NCBI RefSeq assembly: GCF_006346335.1
Contig: NZ_VDMC01000001.1
Location: 496,001-560,000, forward strand
Source of the DNA: Aequorivita sinensis
GTDB taxonomy: Bacteria > Bacteroidota > Bacteroidia > Flavobacteriales > Flavobacteriaceae
Length of the DNA stretch: 64,000 nucleotides
Reading direction: 5' to 3'
Shown: in pieces, positions 16,736 to 26,032 of the stretch
Numbering within the stretch: the stretch's first letter is position 1
How the letters are laid out: each line of letters starts with the position of its first letter
The notes under the pieces: model-generated
What the model saw: the letters and a program-made list of their open reading frames with translations, nothing else
Databases searched by the model: none
What the model was told of the DNA's origin: nothing
Translations under genes and position numbers: made by a program

Positions 16736-17995
16736 CTACTCCTTAATTACCAATTGCACCGTTTCTTTGCTTTCTTGTTTTAAAAGTACGTTTTTATTTT
16801 CAGCAAGTGCCTTAACCTCAGTTGGGTTAAAATGCCTAATTGTGTATAGTGTGACGTTCTCATTCCATTTCACACGGAATTTTTCTCGCAATTTTGCTAA
16901 TAGAATTTCTAAATTACCGAATTTATCGTTCACACAAACCGAAAAACTTATAGCAGAATTTTGAATTAGCTCTACTTTCATTTTATAGGTATGAAGCCAT
17001 TTAAACACATCGCCAATGTTGTCTTCCATCATAAATGAAAAATCTAACGATGATAAGGAAATTAGCACTAAGTCCTTCTTTAATATGAAGCAAGAAGTTT
17101 CTGGATCTATTCTGTCTCCTTTCCCAACACAAGTTCCCGGAGCTGTAGGATTTAGAAAGGACTTTACAAAAAGTGGAATTTCTTTGCGCTGCAGTGGCTG
17201 TAAGGTTTTAGGATGTATTACCGATGCCCCGTAAAATGCAAGCTCTATAGCTTCACGATAACTAATGCGATTTAAGAGTAATGTTTTTGTAAAATATCGC
17301 GGGTCTGCATTTAAAACTCCTGGAACATCCTTCCAAATAGTTACACTTTCTGCATTTAAGCAATAGGCAAAAATTGCAGCAGTGTAATCACTCCCTTCTC
17401 GACCTAGAGTAGTGGTGAAGTTGTTTGTGTTTTCTGAACCTAAAAAACCTTGAGTTACACTAAGTCCCGAAGTATTTACTTTTCTTGATATTTTTTGCTG
17501 CGTTAATTTCCAATCTACACTAGCATCTCGATAGTTGTCATCGGTAATTATGCATTTGCGAACGTCTATTAATTCGTTTTTTAATCCAAATTCTGTAAGG
17601 TATTCAGAAACTATAGTGCTTGAAACTAATTCTCCGTATCCTACTACTTGATCATAAACGAAAGCGTGATTTTTAGATTTGTTTACTTTTAAAAAGGATA
17701 CCATCTTATCAAATAACTTAGCTATTTTTTGATATATAAGGTGGTTTGTATTCTCAAATAATCCATTAACTATCTCTAGGTGATACTCTTTAAACGTTGC
17801 AACAAATTCGTTACAAGTAGTAGTGTTATTTTTTAGATATTCAGCTATTACATTTTCAAGTAAATTGGTAGTTTTTCCCATTGCAGAAACCACAACTACA
17901 ATATTCTTTTCTTCTGTAGCTTTAAGTATTTCAGCAACATTTTTTACACCATCTGCGTCTTTTACAGATGCTCCTCCAAACTTGAATATTCTCAT
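16736..17995 (-). CDS. Aspartate kinase
   Basis: A 419-residue monofunctional aspartokinase, the first step of lysine, threonine and methionine synthesis. Visible motifs: FKFGGASVKDA at the N-terminus, TTTLGREGSDYTAA, and VTIWKDVPGVLNADPR (nucleotide and aspartate binding). The C-terminal third (after about residue 300) holds the regulatory ACT region. No homoserine dehydrogenase domain is fused. The gene stands alone between the GNAT and acyltransferase genes on the minus strand. Confidence 0.92.
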   Translation of the reverse strand: MRIFKFGGASVKDADGVKNVAEILKATEEKNIVVVVSAMGKTTNLLENVIAEYLKNNTTTCNEFVATFKEYHLEIVNGLFENTNHLIYQKIAKLFDKMVSFLKVNKSKNHAFVYDQVVGYGELVSSTIVSEYLTEFGLKNELIDVRKCIITDDNYRDASVDWKLTQQKISRKVNTSGLSVTQGFLGSENTNNFTTTLGREGSDYTAAIFAYCLNAESVTIWKDVPGVLNADPRYFTKTLLLNRISYREAIELAFYGASVIHPKTLQPLQRKEIPLFVKSFLNPTAPGTCVGKGDRIDPETSCFILKKDLVLISLSSLDFSFMMEDNIGDVFKWLHTYKMKVELIQNSAISFSVCVNDKFGNLEILLAKLREKFRVKWNENVTLYTIRHFNPTEVKALAENKNVLLKQESKETVQLVIKE

Positions 17996-18053
17996 AAATT
18001 TTTTATATCAATCTCTTTAACACGAATGAATACTGAAAATAGTGTTTACTACA

Positions 18054-18524
18054 TTATTTTTCAATAAAGGCTTTTAGTCCTTTTTCATCCATATGTACAA
18101 CGCGCCATTCTTTCATAATATTTGCGCCACTGCGTTCGTAAAATCGAATTGCTCCAGTATTCCAATCTAGTACATCCCATGCAACCCTTTTTAACCCTTG
18201 ATTGTAGGCAAATTTCATAACTTCGGTATAAAGAGCCTCCCCAATACCTTTGCCGCGATGTTTTTCTTTTACAATTAAATCTTCTAGGTGAAGCGTGCGT
18301 CCCTTCCAAGTGGAAAAACGGTAATAAATTAACGCTGCTCCAACCACTACATTATCAATTTCTGCAACAAAACAAGTAAACAGTGGATTTTCGCCAAAAC
18401 CATTAATCTCTAAAACTTCAACCGAAATTTCAACAGCATCTGGTTCATTTTCAAAAACCGCAAGTTCTTTAATAAGTTCTAGAACCTGTGGCATATCCAT
18501 TTTATTCGCTTTTCTAACCTCCAT
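18054..18524 (-). CDS. GNAT-family N-acetyltransferase (diamine acetyltransferase-like)
   Basis: A 156-residue GNAT enzyme with the acetyl-CoA pyrophosphate loop RGKGIGEAL and the preceding strand [12 protein letters not shown]. The sequence [11 protein letters not shown] and [20 protein letters not shown] resemble spermidine/spermine and thialysine acetyltransferases; the true substrate is uncertain. The gene is divergent from fbp and shares a promoter palindrome with it. Confidence 0.85.
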   Translation of the reverse strand: MEVRKANKMDMPQVLELIKELAVFENEPDAVEISVEVLEINGFGENPLFTCFVAEIDNVVVGAALIYYRFSTWKGRTLHLEDLIVKEKHRGKGIGEALYTEVMKFAYNQGLKRVAWDVLDWNTGAIRFYERSGANIMKEWRVVHMDEKGLKAFIEK

Positions 18525-18569
18525 TCACGTTATTTTACTCGTTTTCAAAATCGAGTTAAGTTTCTTCTT

Positions 18570-18609
18570 GCAAATATCGGTTCAATTTCTTAAAAATCCC
18601 GATATTTGC
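18570..18609. promoter_or_regulatory. Divergent promoter palindrome between the GNAT gene and fbp
   Basis: GCAAATATCGG (18570-18580) and its exact reverse complement (18599-18609) form an 11-bp inverted repeat with 18 bp between. Each arm reads GATATTTG outward, one mismatch from the -7 consensus TAnnTTTG, and lies about 28-46 nt before the GNAT and fbp start codons. The two arms could be back-to-back promoters, an operator, or both. Confidence 0.6.
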
Positions 18610-18636
18610 GTGAAATTCAGGAACCCCTACATCACA

Positions 18637-19644
18637 ATGGCAAAAATAAATCAATCTCTTGGCGAATTTATAATTGAAAATCAAGAAGAATTCAAGTATT
18701 CCTCAGGTGAGCTTTCACGACTCATAAATTCAATCCGTTTGGCGGCTAAAGTGGTAAACCACAAAGTTAATAAGGCCGGATTAGTAGACATATTAGGTAC
18801 TGCAGGAAATCATAATGTACAAGGTGAAGATCAGCAGAAATTAGATGTTTTTGCAAACGAAGTTTTTATAAACACACTTACAAATCGCGAAATAGTTTGC
18901 GGGATTGCAAGTGAAGAAGAAGACGACTTTATTACAATTAAAGGCAGAAACGAAAAAAACGATAATAAATACGTTGTTTTGATGGATCCTTTAGATGGTT
19001 CTTCAAATATTGATGTAAACGTTTCGGTTGGAACTATCTTCTCCATTTTTAGAAGAGTAACTCCTACAGGAACTCCTGTAACTATTGAAGACTTTCTTCA
19101 ACCGGGAATCAATCAAGTTGCTGCTGGATATATCGTTTACGGAACTTCAACTATGATTGTATATACAACAGGTCACGGTGTAAATGGTTTTACCTTAAAC
19201 CCAGCCATCGGAACATATTACTTATCTCACCCAAATATGAAGTTTCCTAAAGAGGGACATATATATTCGGTAAATGAAGGTAATTACGTACACTTCCCAC
19301 AGGGAATTAAAGACTACATTAAATATTGCCAAAAGGAAGAAGAAGATCGCCCATATACTTCACGTTATATAGGTTCGTTAGTATCAGATTTCCATAGGAA
19401 TATGATAAAAGGAGGGATTTATATCTATCCAAGTACTTCTAAAGATCCGAAGGGGAAACTTAGACTTTTATACGAATGTAATCCAATAGCTATGATTGCT
19501 GAACAGGCGGGAGGAAAAGCTAGTGATGGTTTTCAACGTATATTAGAAATAGAACCAAAAAGCTTACATCAACGCGTTCCATTTATTTGTGGAAACACCG
19601 ATATGGTTGAAAAAGCTGAAGAGTTTATGAAAAACTCAAAATAA
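18637..19644 (+). CDS. fbp: Class 1 fructose-1,6-bisphosphatase
   Basis: A 335-residue enzyme of gluconeogenesis hydrolysing fructose 1,6-bisphosphate. The metal-binding motif [17 protein letters not shown] and the C-terminal sugar-phosphate site [18 protein letters not shown] and [10 protein letters not shown] are intact. The start [12 protein letters not shown] gives the usual family length; a frame reaching to 18568 would add 23 residues that overlap the promoter palindrome and is rejected. A terminator follows directly. Confidence 0.95.
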   Translation: MAKINQSLGEFIIENQEEFKYSSGELSRLINSIRLAAKVVNHKVNKAGLVDILGTAGNHNVQGEDQQKLDVFANEVFINTLTNREIVCGIASEEEDDFITIKGRNEKNDNKYVVLMDPLDGSSNIDVNVSVGTIFSIFRRVTPTGTPVTIEDFLQPGINQVAAGYIVYGTSTMIVYTTGHGVNGFTLNPAIGTYYLSHPNMKFPKEGHIYSVNEGNYVHFPQGIKDYIKYCQKEEEDRPYTSRYIGSLVSDFHRNMIKGGIYIYPSTSKDPKGKLRLLYECNPIAMIAEQAGGKASDGFQRILEIEPKSLHQRVPFICGNTDMVEKAEEFMKNSK

Positions 19645-19650
19645 AATAAA

Positions 19651-19681
19651 AAGCCCGAAACTATTGTTTCGGGCTTTTTTA
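19651..19681. terminator. Bidirectional terminator between fbp and the TerB-like gene
   Basis: AAGCCCGAAA / TTTCGGGCTT perfect 10-bp stem, 6-nt loop, T-run on the plus side and A-run on the other, placed between convergent genes. Confidence 0.92.
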
Positions 19682-19698
19682 TATCTTAAAATAGAAAC

Positions 19699-20127
19699 TT
19701 AGTCTTTTCTATTTAATAAGTATCTGTAATCTTCCAGGCTTAATCCTCCAGAGTAAATTGCGATAGATCTTTTAATCAAATCTCTTGCAAGTTCTGTAGT
19801 GTACCCAAGTCCGATAGCGTATTTTTCAATTAAGAAACGCTCGTGATCGTCAATTACATTGTCTGCAAAAATAATTTGAAACAAATCGTGCATACGCTCT
19901 AAACGTCTTTCAGCCGAGTTAGGAGGGTTTATAGGATATTTTAAAGGATTCTTTATGATTTCGGCATATTCAGATTCTACAATATCTAATTTACGCGCCA
20001 ATCGCTTAAGCATTTTCTCTTCCTCAATGTTGATTTCACCATCAACCGCAGCCATATTAACTATTGAAGCAAAATGGCCTAAATTTCGGGAATGCTCCCC
20101 GCTCTCAAATAAATCTGTAAATGACAT
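19699..20127 (-). CDS. TerB-family protein
   Basis: A 142-residue, mostly helical protein with the TerB-like signature VNMAAVDGEINIEEEKMLKR, in which Asp and Glu side chains form a metal-binding EF-like turn, repeated as FADNVIDDHERFLIE. The family name derives from tellurite resistance, but stand-alone members are general and of unclear role; no other ter genes are present. Confidence 0.82.
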   Translation of the reverse strand: MSFTDLFESGEHSRNLGHFASIVNMAAVDGEINIEEEKMLKRLARKLDIVESEYAEIIKNPLKYPINPPNSAERRLERMHDLFQIIFADNVIDDHERFLIEKYAIGLGYTTELARDLIKRSIAIYSGGLSLEDYRYLLNRKD

Positions 20128-20148
20128 AATTTGGTTTTAAATATCCTA

Positions 20149-20156
20149 CAAATATA
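20149..20156 (-). promoter_or_regulatory. -7 box of the TerB-like gene
   Basis: TATATTTG on the minus strand, 21 nt before the ATG, matches TAnnTTTG. Confidence 0.55.
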
Positions 20157-20304
20157 AAACTTGTAAATGAAATTTACGACAAAAGCAAAGCAATCTATTT
20201 TATAGCTGTCGGTATTATTTTATTGCATTGATATAAACTTTTCTTAATTGAGAGCCCATCGGCTTAGACTTTCTTTAATTTTAAAGAGATATAAAAATAA
20301 GAAA

Positions 20305-21375
20305 GTGTACCAACCGCTATTAGTTTTTAATGAAAAAGGCATTTATTGTCAACAAGCAGATGTGTATATAGATGCTTGGAAACCTGTGGATAAGTGTATT
20401 ATTACCCACGGTCATGCAGATCATAGTCGTTGGGGACACAAAAAATATATCACTCATAAAAATAACGTTCCAATTATTAAACACCGATTGGGTGAAATTG
20501 TAGTTTCTGGAAAAGAATGGAACGAATCTTTTACAATAAATGGCGTTAAATTTTCACTTCATCCTGCAGGGCATATTGTAGCATCTTCACAAGTGAGGGT
20601 GGAGTACAAAGGCGAAGTATGGGTGTTTACAGGAGATTTTAAAACTGAAAATGATGGCATAGCCGAACCTTTTGAACTTGTAAAGTGCAATACATTTATT
20701 ACCGAGTGTACATTTGGAATTCCCGCTTTTAAATGGACTCCCCAAGAGGAAGTTTTTTCCGATATCAATAATTGGTGGGTGGCAAATAGGGCTGAAAATA
20801 AAACTTCTGTTCTCTTCGGATATTCTTTAGGGAAAGCACAACGCCTACTTAAGCATCTAGACCCAAATATTGGAAAAATCTACACCCACGGAGCCATAGA
20901 AAATATGACTCAAGTTTTACGAGAGAATTATGATTTTCACCAAACAACTCGAGTTACCCGAGATACTAAAAAGGAAGACCTATTAGGAAATATAGTCTTA
21001 GCTCCTCCAAGTGCGCACGGCGGAACTTGGATTAGAAAAATGGTGCCTTTTGTTACTGCTAGTGCTAGTGGATGGATGACATTTAGAGGCGCGAGAAGAC
21101 GAAGAGCAATAGATAGAGGGTTTGTGCTAAGCGACCACGCAGATTGGGACGGACTGCTTACTACAGTAAAAGAAACAGCTGCCGAAAAAGTAATTGCCAC
21201 CCATGGTTATACCGAAATTTTCTCTCGTTATCTACGTGAAGAAATGGGACTAGATGCACGTACCGAAAAAACGCAATACGAAGAGGAGGGTAGCGAAACC
21301 CTGAAAAAAGAAGAGGATGACATTTCGCCTTCGCTCAGTGGTACTACACAAGCCAAATTTAATGAAGACGAATAA
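20305..21375 (+). CDS. Ligase-associated MBL-fold DNA exonuclease
   Basis: A metallo-beta-lactamase/beta-CASP type nuclease (about 356 residues) with the zinc motif THGHADHSRWGH (HxHxDH) and the later HPAGHI, FTGDFKTE, LSDHADW and THGYTE ligand loops. It belongs to the SNM1-like exonucleases always found beside this class of ATP-dependent ligase. I chose GTG 20305 (MYQPLLVFNEKGIYC) because relatives start close to that motif; a TTG at 20248 would add 19 residues. Its stop overlaps the ligase ATG by one base (TAATG), indicating coupling. Confidence 0.85.
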   Translation: MYQPLLVFNEKGIYCQQADVYIDAWKPVDKCIITHGHADHSRWGHKKYITHKNNVPIIKHRLGEIVVSGKEWNESFTINGVKFSLHPAGHIVASSQVRVEYKGEVWVFTGDFKTENDGIAEPFELVKCNTFITECTFGIPAFKWTPQEEVFSDINNWWVANRAENKTSVLFGYSLGKAQRLLKHLDPNIGKIYTHGAIENMTQVLRENYDFHQTTRVTRDTKKEDLLGNIVLAPPSAHGGTWIRKMVPFVTASASGWMTFRGARRRRAIDRGFVLSDHADWDGLLTTVKETAAEKVIATHGYTEIFSRYLREEMGLDARTEKTQYEEEGSETLKKEEDDISPSLSGTTQAKFNEDE

Positions 21376-22973
21376 TGAAAGATTTCGCCCGACTCATAAA
21401 AAAACTAGATAGCACCAATAAAACTACTGAAAAGGTGGCGGCGCTTACGGCTTATTTTCAAATGGCGAATGATGAGGATAAGTTATGGACAATTGCAATA
21501 TTATCACATCGACGGCCAAAACGACCTGTAAATACTTCATTATTGCGAATATGGGCTACAGAAATTAGTGGAATTCCACTTTGGCTTTTTGAAGAAAGTT
21601 ATCATATAGTTGGCGACCTTGCCGAAACAATCGCTCTTATTTTACCTAGTAAAGCACAAACAGAGGAAACAACAAAGTCCTTATCGCAATTTATACTTGA
21701 AATTATAGAGCTTCGAACGCTTCCTGAAGAGGAAAAGAAGAAATATTTACACGAAAATTGGCTTGCATTAAATTATTTTGAACGTTTCGTTTTTAATAAA
21801 ATCATTACCGGAAGCTTTAGGATAGGTGTGAGCCAGAAGTTGATGACAAGGGCGCTTTCAAAGGCTACAGAAATTGACGAAGATATTCTCGCTTATAAGC
21901 TAATGGGAGATTGGACGCCACAGAAAACCACTTTCAAAAAGTTAATTTTAGAACACAACGAGGAGGATTACCTAAGCAAACCTTACCCTTTTTACTTGGC
22001 TTATGCAGTTGAAGATAATTTTCAAGAAGATTTAGGGTCGATTTCCGACTGGAGTTTTGAACATAAATGGGATGGCATTAGAAGTCAGGTAATCATAAGG
22101 AATGACGAGGTTTTTGTTTGGTCCAGAGGAGAGGAATTAGTAACCGATAAATATCCTGAGTTTCAAAAGTTTCTCTCAGTAATTCCCAATGGAACTGTAA
22201 TTGATGGTGAAATTCTACCTTTTGGAAATGGCGAAATTGGAAATTTTAACGCGCTACAAACGAGAATTGGACGGAAAAATTTATCCAAAGCGCTCTTAGA
22301 GAAAACCCCAGTGATTTTGAATGCTTATGATTTATTGGAATGGAATGGAGAAGATATACGGCAGATGCCTTTTTTAGAACGAAGAAAAATTCTAGATAAT
22401 CTCATTCAAGGAATTGACAGTTTAGAAAATGGAATATATTTAAGTGAAACTATGACTTTTAATACTTGGGAAGAAGCTACGGCAGAACGAGAGTTATCAC
22501 GAGAAAAGCGCAGCGAAGGTCTAATGCTAAAACGAAAGGATTCCCCGTATTTAGTCGGGAGAAAAAAAGGCGATTGGTGGAAGTGGAAAATAGATCCTTT
22601 TACTATTGATGCTGTTTTAACTTATGCCATGCGTGGGCATGGGCGTAGAGCTAATTTGTATACCGATTACACATTCGGACTTTGGCATGAAGGTGAGTTA
22701 GTGACTTTTGCTAAAGCCTACTCAGGGTTAACAGATGCAGAATTTAGACAAGTGGACGCGTGGATTAAACGAAATACCTTGGAACGTTTTGGCCCAGTAA
22801 GAAGTGTAACTCCTCATCACGTTTTTGAAATTGCCTTTGAAGGAATAGCAGAAAGCAGCCGCCATAAAAGCGGAGTTGCAACACGTTTTCCAAGAATTTT
22901 AAGATGGCGAAAAGATAAACGCATAGAAGAAGCTAATACGCTAGATGATTTAAAAGCCTTAATTCCGAAGTAA
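21375..22973 (+). CDS. ATP-dependent DNA ligase of the ligase-associated repair cluster
   Basis: A 532-residue ATP-dependent ligase. The adenylated lysine is Lys231 in EHKWDGIR (KxDG); other nucleotidyltransferase motifs include VIDGEILPF, SEGLMLKRKDSPY and WWKWKIDPF. A long helical N-terminal DNA-binding domain precedes the catalytic core, and an OB-fold follows. It seals nicks in a repair pathway with the neighbouring exonuclease, helicase and PdeM. In related genomes the helicase gene follows directly; here a 587-bp segment with a DUF559 remnant intervenes. Confidence 0.92.
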   Translation: MKDFARLIKKLDSTNKTTEKVAALTAYFQMANDEDKLWTIAILSHRRPKRPVNTSLLRIWATEISGIPLWLFEESYHIVGDLAETIALILPSKAQTEETTKSLSQFILEIIELRTLPEEEKKKYLHENWLALNYFERFVFNKIITGSFRIGVSQKLMTRALSKATEIDEDILAYKLMGDWTPQKTTFKKLILEHNEEDYLSKPYPFYLAYAVEDNFQEDLGSISDWSFEHKWDGIRSQVIIRNDEVFVWSRGEELVTDKYPEFQKFLSVIPNGTVIDGEILPFGNGEIGNFNALQTRIGRKNLSKALLEKTPVILNAYDLLEWNGEDIRQMPFLERRKILDNLIQGIDSLENGIYLSETMTFNTWEEATAERELSREKRSEGLMLKRKDSPYLVGRKKGDWWKWKIDPFTIDAVLTYAMRGHGRRANLYTDYTFGLWHEGELVTFAKAYSGLTDAEFRQVDAWIKRNTLERFGPVRSVTPHHVFEIAFEGIAESSRHKSGVATRFPRILRWRKDKRIEEANTLDDLKALIPK

Positions 22974-22979
22974 TCCATC

Positions 22980-23058
22980 AAAGCTATGCTTTAAACAAAG
23001 CAAGATCTCTCTCATTTTCAAATAGGAGTGTCAGCTTTGCTGAAGGGGTGATTGAAGC
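22980..23058 (+). repeat. Direct repeat, left copy, flanking the DUF559 remnant
   Basis: The segment ends GTGTCAGCTTTGCTGAAGGG... (23028-23058), which matches 23506-23536 at 29 of 31 bases. The preceding AAAGCTATGCTTTAAAC also resembles AAAGCTTTGCTTTTAAAC of the right copy, so the repeat spans about 80 bp with a diverged middle. Confidence 0.8.
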
Positions 23059-23081
23059 GATATTTTGATTAAATTGAAGCT

Positions 23082-23450
23082 ATGAAAAAGCAAATTCATA
23101 ATCTTAAAGAAATGGAGGTCTACCGCAAAGATTTGCGAAATAATTCAACCTCAGCTGAAGCTTATTTATGGAATCATCTAAAAGGCTCTAAACTCTATGG
23201 CAGAAAATTTAGAAGGCAACATAGTATCGAGCATTATATAGTTGATTTTTATTGTTCTTAAGAAAAACTTATTGTGGAGCTTGACGGTCAAATTCATTTA
23301 AATAATACAGCCGATGAATATGATAGAAAACGAGAAATAGATTTGGAGAATTTAGGGTTTACAGTTATACGTTTTGAAAATAAAATGGTTTTCGACTTTT
23401 TATCATCTGTTTTGAAGGAAATATCGGACCATTTTAAAATTAAAGAGTAA
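23082..23450 (+). pseudogene. DUF559 endonuclease-like gene with an in-frame stop
   Basis: A 123-codon frame starting MKKQIHNLKEMEVYRKDLR encodes a DUF559 (Vsr/PD-(D/E)XK-like) protein: NSTSAEAYLWNHLKGSKLYG and RKFRRQHSIEHYIVDFYC, then TAA at 23259-23261 (codon 60), then EKLIVELDGQIH and GFTVIRFEN in the same frame to 23450. Only one codon is broken, so loss is recent or the stop is read through. The gene lies between ligase and helicase genes of the repair cluster, between near-identical direct repeats, so it is probably a late insertion. Confidence 0.85.
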
Positions 23451-23456
23451 CCTATA

Positions 23457-23536
23457 AAAGCTTTGCTTTTAAACCAAATAAGGTTCCCCTCCTTTCCAAG
23501 GAGGGGTGTCAGCTTTGCTGACGGGGTGGTTGAAGC
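23457..23536 (+). repeat. Direct repeat, right copy, with hairpin, flanking the DUF559 remnant
   Basis: Contains CCCCTCCTT-TCC-AAGGAGGGG (23486-23506), a perfect 9-bp hairpin, followed by GTGTCAGCTTTGCTGACGGG... to 23536. The left copy has lost the hairpin symmetry. It ends 24 bp before the helicase start. Confidence 0.85.
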
Positions 23537-23560
23537 CTAATTACTAACAAACTAAATAAT

Positions 23561-26032
23561 TTGAATAACAAGCAACTCATATCATTAACAACCTCATGGT
23601 TCCAATCCAAATCCTGGACCCCATTCCCATTCCAAAAACAAACTTGGAAGGCTTTTTTGGACGGGAAACACGGGTTGTTAAACGCTCCCACTGGAAGCGG
23701 AAAAACTTATGCCTTATGGGTTCCTATAGTGCTTCAGTATTTAAAAGAAAATCCAGATTATAAAACGAAACACACCAAAGGAATTAAAGCTATTTGGATT
23801 ACGCCATTACGCGCGCTTTCAGTAGAAATTCAACAATCAGCACAACAATTTGCTGATGATTTAGGTACTGGGATGACTGTTGGAATTAGAACTGGCGACA
23901 CCTCACAAAGTGAACGTGCAAAGCAAAAACGCCAGATGCCAGATTTATTAATTACTACTCCTGAGAGTTTAATGCTCCTATTAGCTTCAAAAGGCTACGA
24001 AAAAACGTTTAAAACGCTCACTGCTGTGGTGGTAGACGAATGGCACGAGCTTTTAGGTAGTAAGCGTGGAGTGCAAATGGAGCTCGCACTTTCTAGGTTG
24101 AAAACTGTTTCGCCAAACTTGAGAATTTGGGGGATTTCTGCAACTATCGGAAATTTAGAAGAGGCACAAGATGTCTTGTTGGGAATGGATTCTGATTTCA
24201 GAAAGAACTCAGTATTGATTAAAGCAAAAGAAAAATCTAAAATTCAGGTCCGTTCTATAATTCCTAAAAAGATGGAAACTTTTCCTTGGAGCGGACATTT
24301 GGGTTTACACCTATTAGAAGAAATTGTTCCTATCATTAAAAGCAGTAAAACCACGATAATTTTTACAAACACCCGTAGACAATGTGAAATTTGGTTTCAG
24401 AAATTATTAGAAAAACATCCAGAATTTGCTGGTGAAATCGCCATGCATCACGGTAGTATTGGAAAAGATACCCGTCTTTGGGTAGAACAAGCGATACGCA
24501 ATGAATCGCTACTAGCGGTAGTTGCTACCTCTAGTTTAGACTTGGGAGTAGATTTTGCACCTGTGGAAACCGTTATTCAAATTGGTGGCCCCAAAGGGAT
24601 AGCCAAATTTCTTCAACGTGCCGGGAGAAGTAACCACCGACCAGGAGAACCTTCGGTAATATATTTTCTTCCTACTCACGCACTTGAACTTTTAGAAGCA
24701 TCGGCGCTGAAAAAAGCGGTTAAAGATGAGGTTGTGGAAGACAGGACTCCATATTTACTAAGTTTTGACGTTTTAATTCAGTATTTAGTTACCCTTGCTG
24801 TAAGTGATGGATTTTTTCCTAAAGATATTTACTCAGAAATAAAAAAAACGTTTTGTTTTCAAGGAATTACAGAGGAGCAGTGGAATTGGTGTCTTAATTT
24901 TATAACAGTAGGAACTCAAAGTTTACAAGCCTACGACGAATACAAAAAAGTGGAAGTTACTCCCGAAGGGCTTTTTAAAGTAGAGAGCCGACGAATAGCA
25001 ATGATGCATCGCCTTAGTATTGGAACAATAGTAAGTGACTCTATGATGCTTGTAAAGTATGTTTCGGGAGGGTTTATCGGAACAATAGAGGAGTGGTTTA
25101 TTAGTAAAATGAAACCTGGAGACACTTTTGTTTTTGCGGGGAGAACCTTAGAGTTGGTTCGTATTAGGCAAATGCAGGCACAAGTACGTAGAAGTAATAA
25201 ACGCACCAATAATATTGTGAGTTTTATGGGTGGCCGTCTACCGCTTTCCTCACAGATGAGTAAGATTCTTCGAGAAGAAATGCAGAGCGCTCGCTTGCCT
25301 GAAGCAAATCGTAAACAAAGCATACCTGAATTAAAGGCCTTAGGTCACATTTTTGAAAGACAAGAGCGTGAAAGTATAGTCCCGGGTGAAAATGAATTTT
25401 TGATAGAAACGTTTAAAACTCGTGAAGGTTACCACTCGCTTTTTTATCCCTTTGAAGGACGATTTGTACACGAAGCAATGAGTAGTTTACTAGCTTATCG
25501 AATAAGCTTGTTGTCTCCCATAACCTTTTCATTGGCTTACAATGATTATGGGTTTGAACTGTTGAGCGACCAGTTTTTAGATATTCAGACTATATTAGAT
25601 AACAATCTTTTTACAGATGAATATCTCTACGACGATCTCTACAAAAGTTTAAATTCCACGGAATTGGCTCGTCGAAAGTTTCGTGATATTGCGGTTATAA
25701 GCGGAATGGTTTTTCAAGGCTACCCGAATAAAGCGGTTAAAACAAAACATCTGCAAAGTAATAGTCAGTTGTTATTTGATGTGTTTAGAGATTATGAACC
25801 GGATAATTTATTATATCTTCAAGCTTATCGTGAAACCTTTGAACATCAACTGGAAGAAGGTCGATTGCGGAAAGCTTTAGAACGTATTAACTCCCAAGAA
25901 ATAGTTTGGAAACAATGCGAAAAAGCGACTCCGTTTAGCTTTCCGATAATTACAGATAGACTCCGAGAAAAGCTATCTTCAGAAAAACTGGCTGATAGAA
26001 TTAAAAGAATGACTTTGCAACTAGAGAAATGA
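23561..26032 (+). CDS. Ligase-associated Lhr-like DExH helicase
   Basis: An 823-residue superfamily 2 helicase: Q-motif-like FPFQKQTWKAFLDG, Walker A NAPTGSGKT, DExH box VVVDEWHELLG, SAT motif ISATIGN, and motif VI FLQRAGRSNHRPGE. The C-terminal half has the winged-helix and barrel regions of the Lhr family. It acts with the ligase-associated exonuclease and PdeM in DNA damage repair. Start is TTG at 23561 (MNNKQLISLTTSWF); no ATG fits. Its end overlaps the PdeM gene by four bases (ATGA). Confidence 0.92.
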   Translation: MNNKQLISLTTSWFQSKSWTPFPFQKQTWKAFLDGKHGLLNAPTGSGKTYALWVPIVLQYLKENPDYKTKHTKGIKAIWITPLRALSVEIQQSAQQFADDLGTGMTVGIRTGDTSQSERAKQKRQMPDLLITTPESLMLLLASKGYEKTFKTLTAVVVDEWHELLGSKRGVQMELALSRLKTVSPNLRIWGISATIGNLEEAQDVLLGMDSDFRKNSVLIKAKEKSKIQVRSIIPKKMETFPWSGHLGLHLLEEIVPIIKSSKTTIIFTNTRRQCEIWFQKLLEKHPEFAGEIAMHHGSIGKDTRLWVEQAIRNESLLAVVATSSLDLGVDFAPVETVIQIGGPKGIAKFLQRAGRSNHRPGEPSVIYFLPTHALELLEASALKKAVKDEVVEDRTPYLLSFDVLIQYLVTLAVSDGFFPKDIYSEIKKTFCFQGITEEQWNWCLNFITVGTQSLQAYDEYKKVEVTPEGLFKVESRRIAMMHRLSIGTIVSDSMMLVKYVSGGFIGTIEEWFISKMKPGDTFVFAGRTLELVRIRQMQAQVRRSNKRTNNIVSFMGGRLPLSSQMSKILREEMQSARLPEANRKQSIPELKALGHIFERQERESIVPGENEFLIETFKTREGYHSLFYPFEGRFVHEAMSSLLAYRISLLSPITFSLAYNDYGFELLSDQFLDIQTILDNNLFTDEYLYDDLYKSLNSTELARRKFRDIAVISGMVFQGYPNKAVKTKHLQSNSQLLFDVFRDYEPDNLLYLQAYRETFEHQLEEGRLRKALERINSQEIVWKQCEKATPFSFPIITDRLREKLSSEKLADRIKRMTLQLEK

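Noticed and set aside
19699-20127. A tellurite-resistance locus
   Set aside because: Only a single TerB-like protein is present, without terA, C, D or Z; stand-alone members are common and not evidence for resistance.
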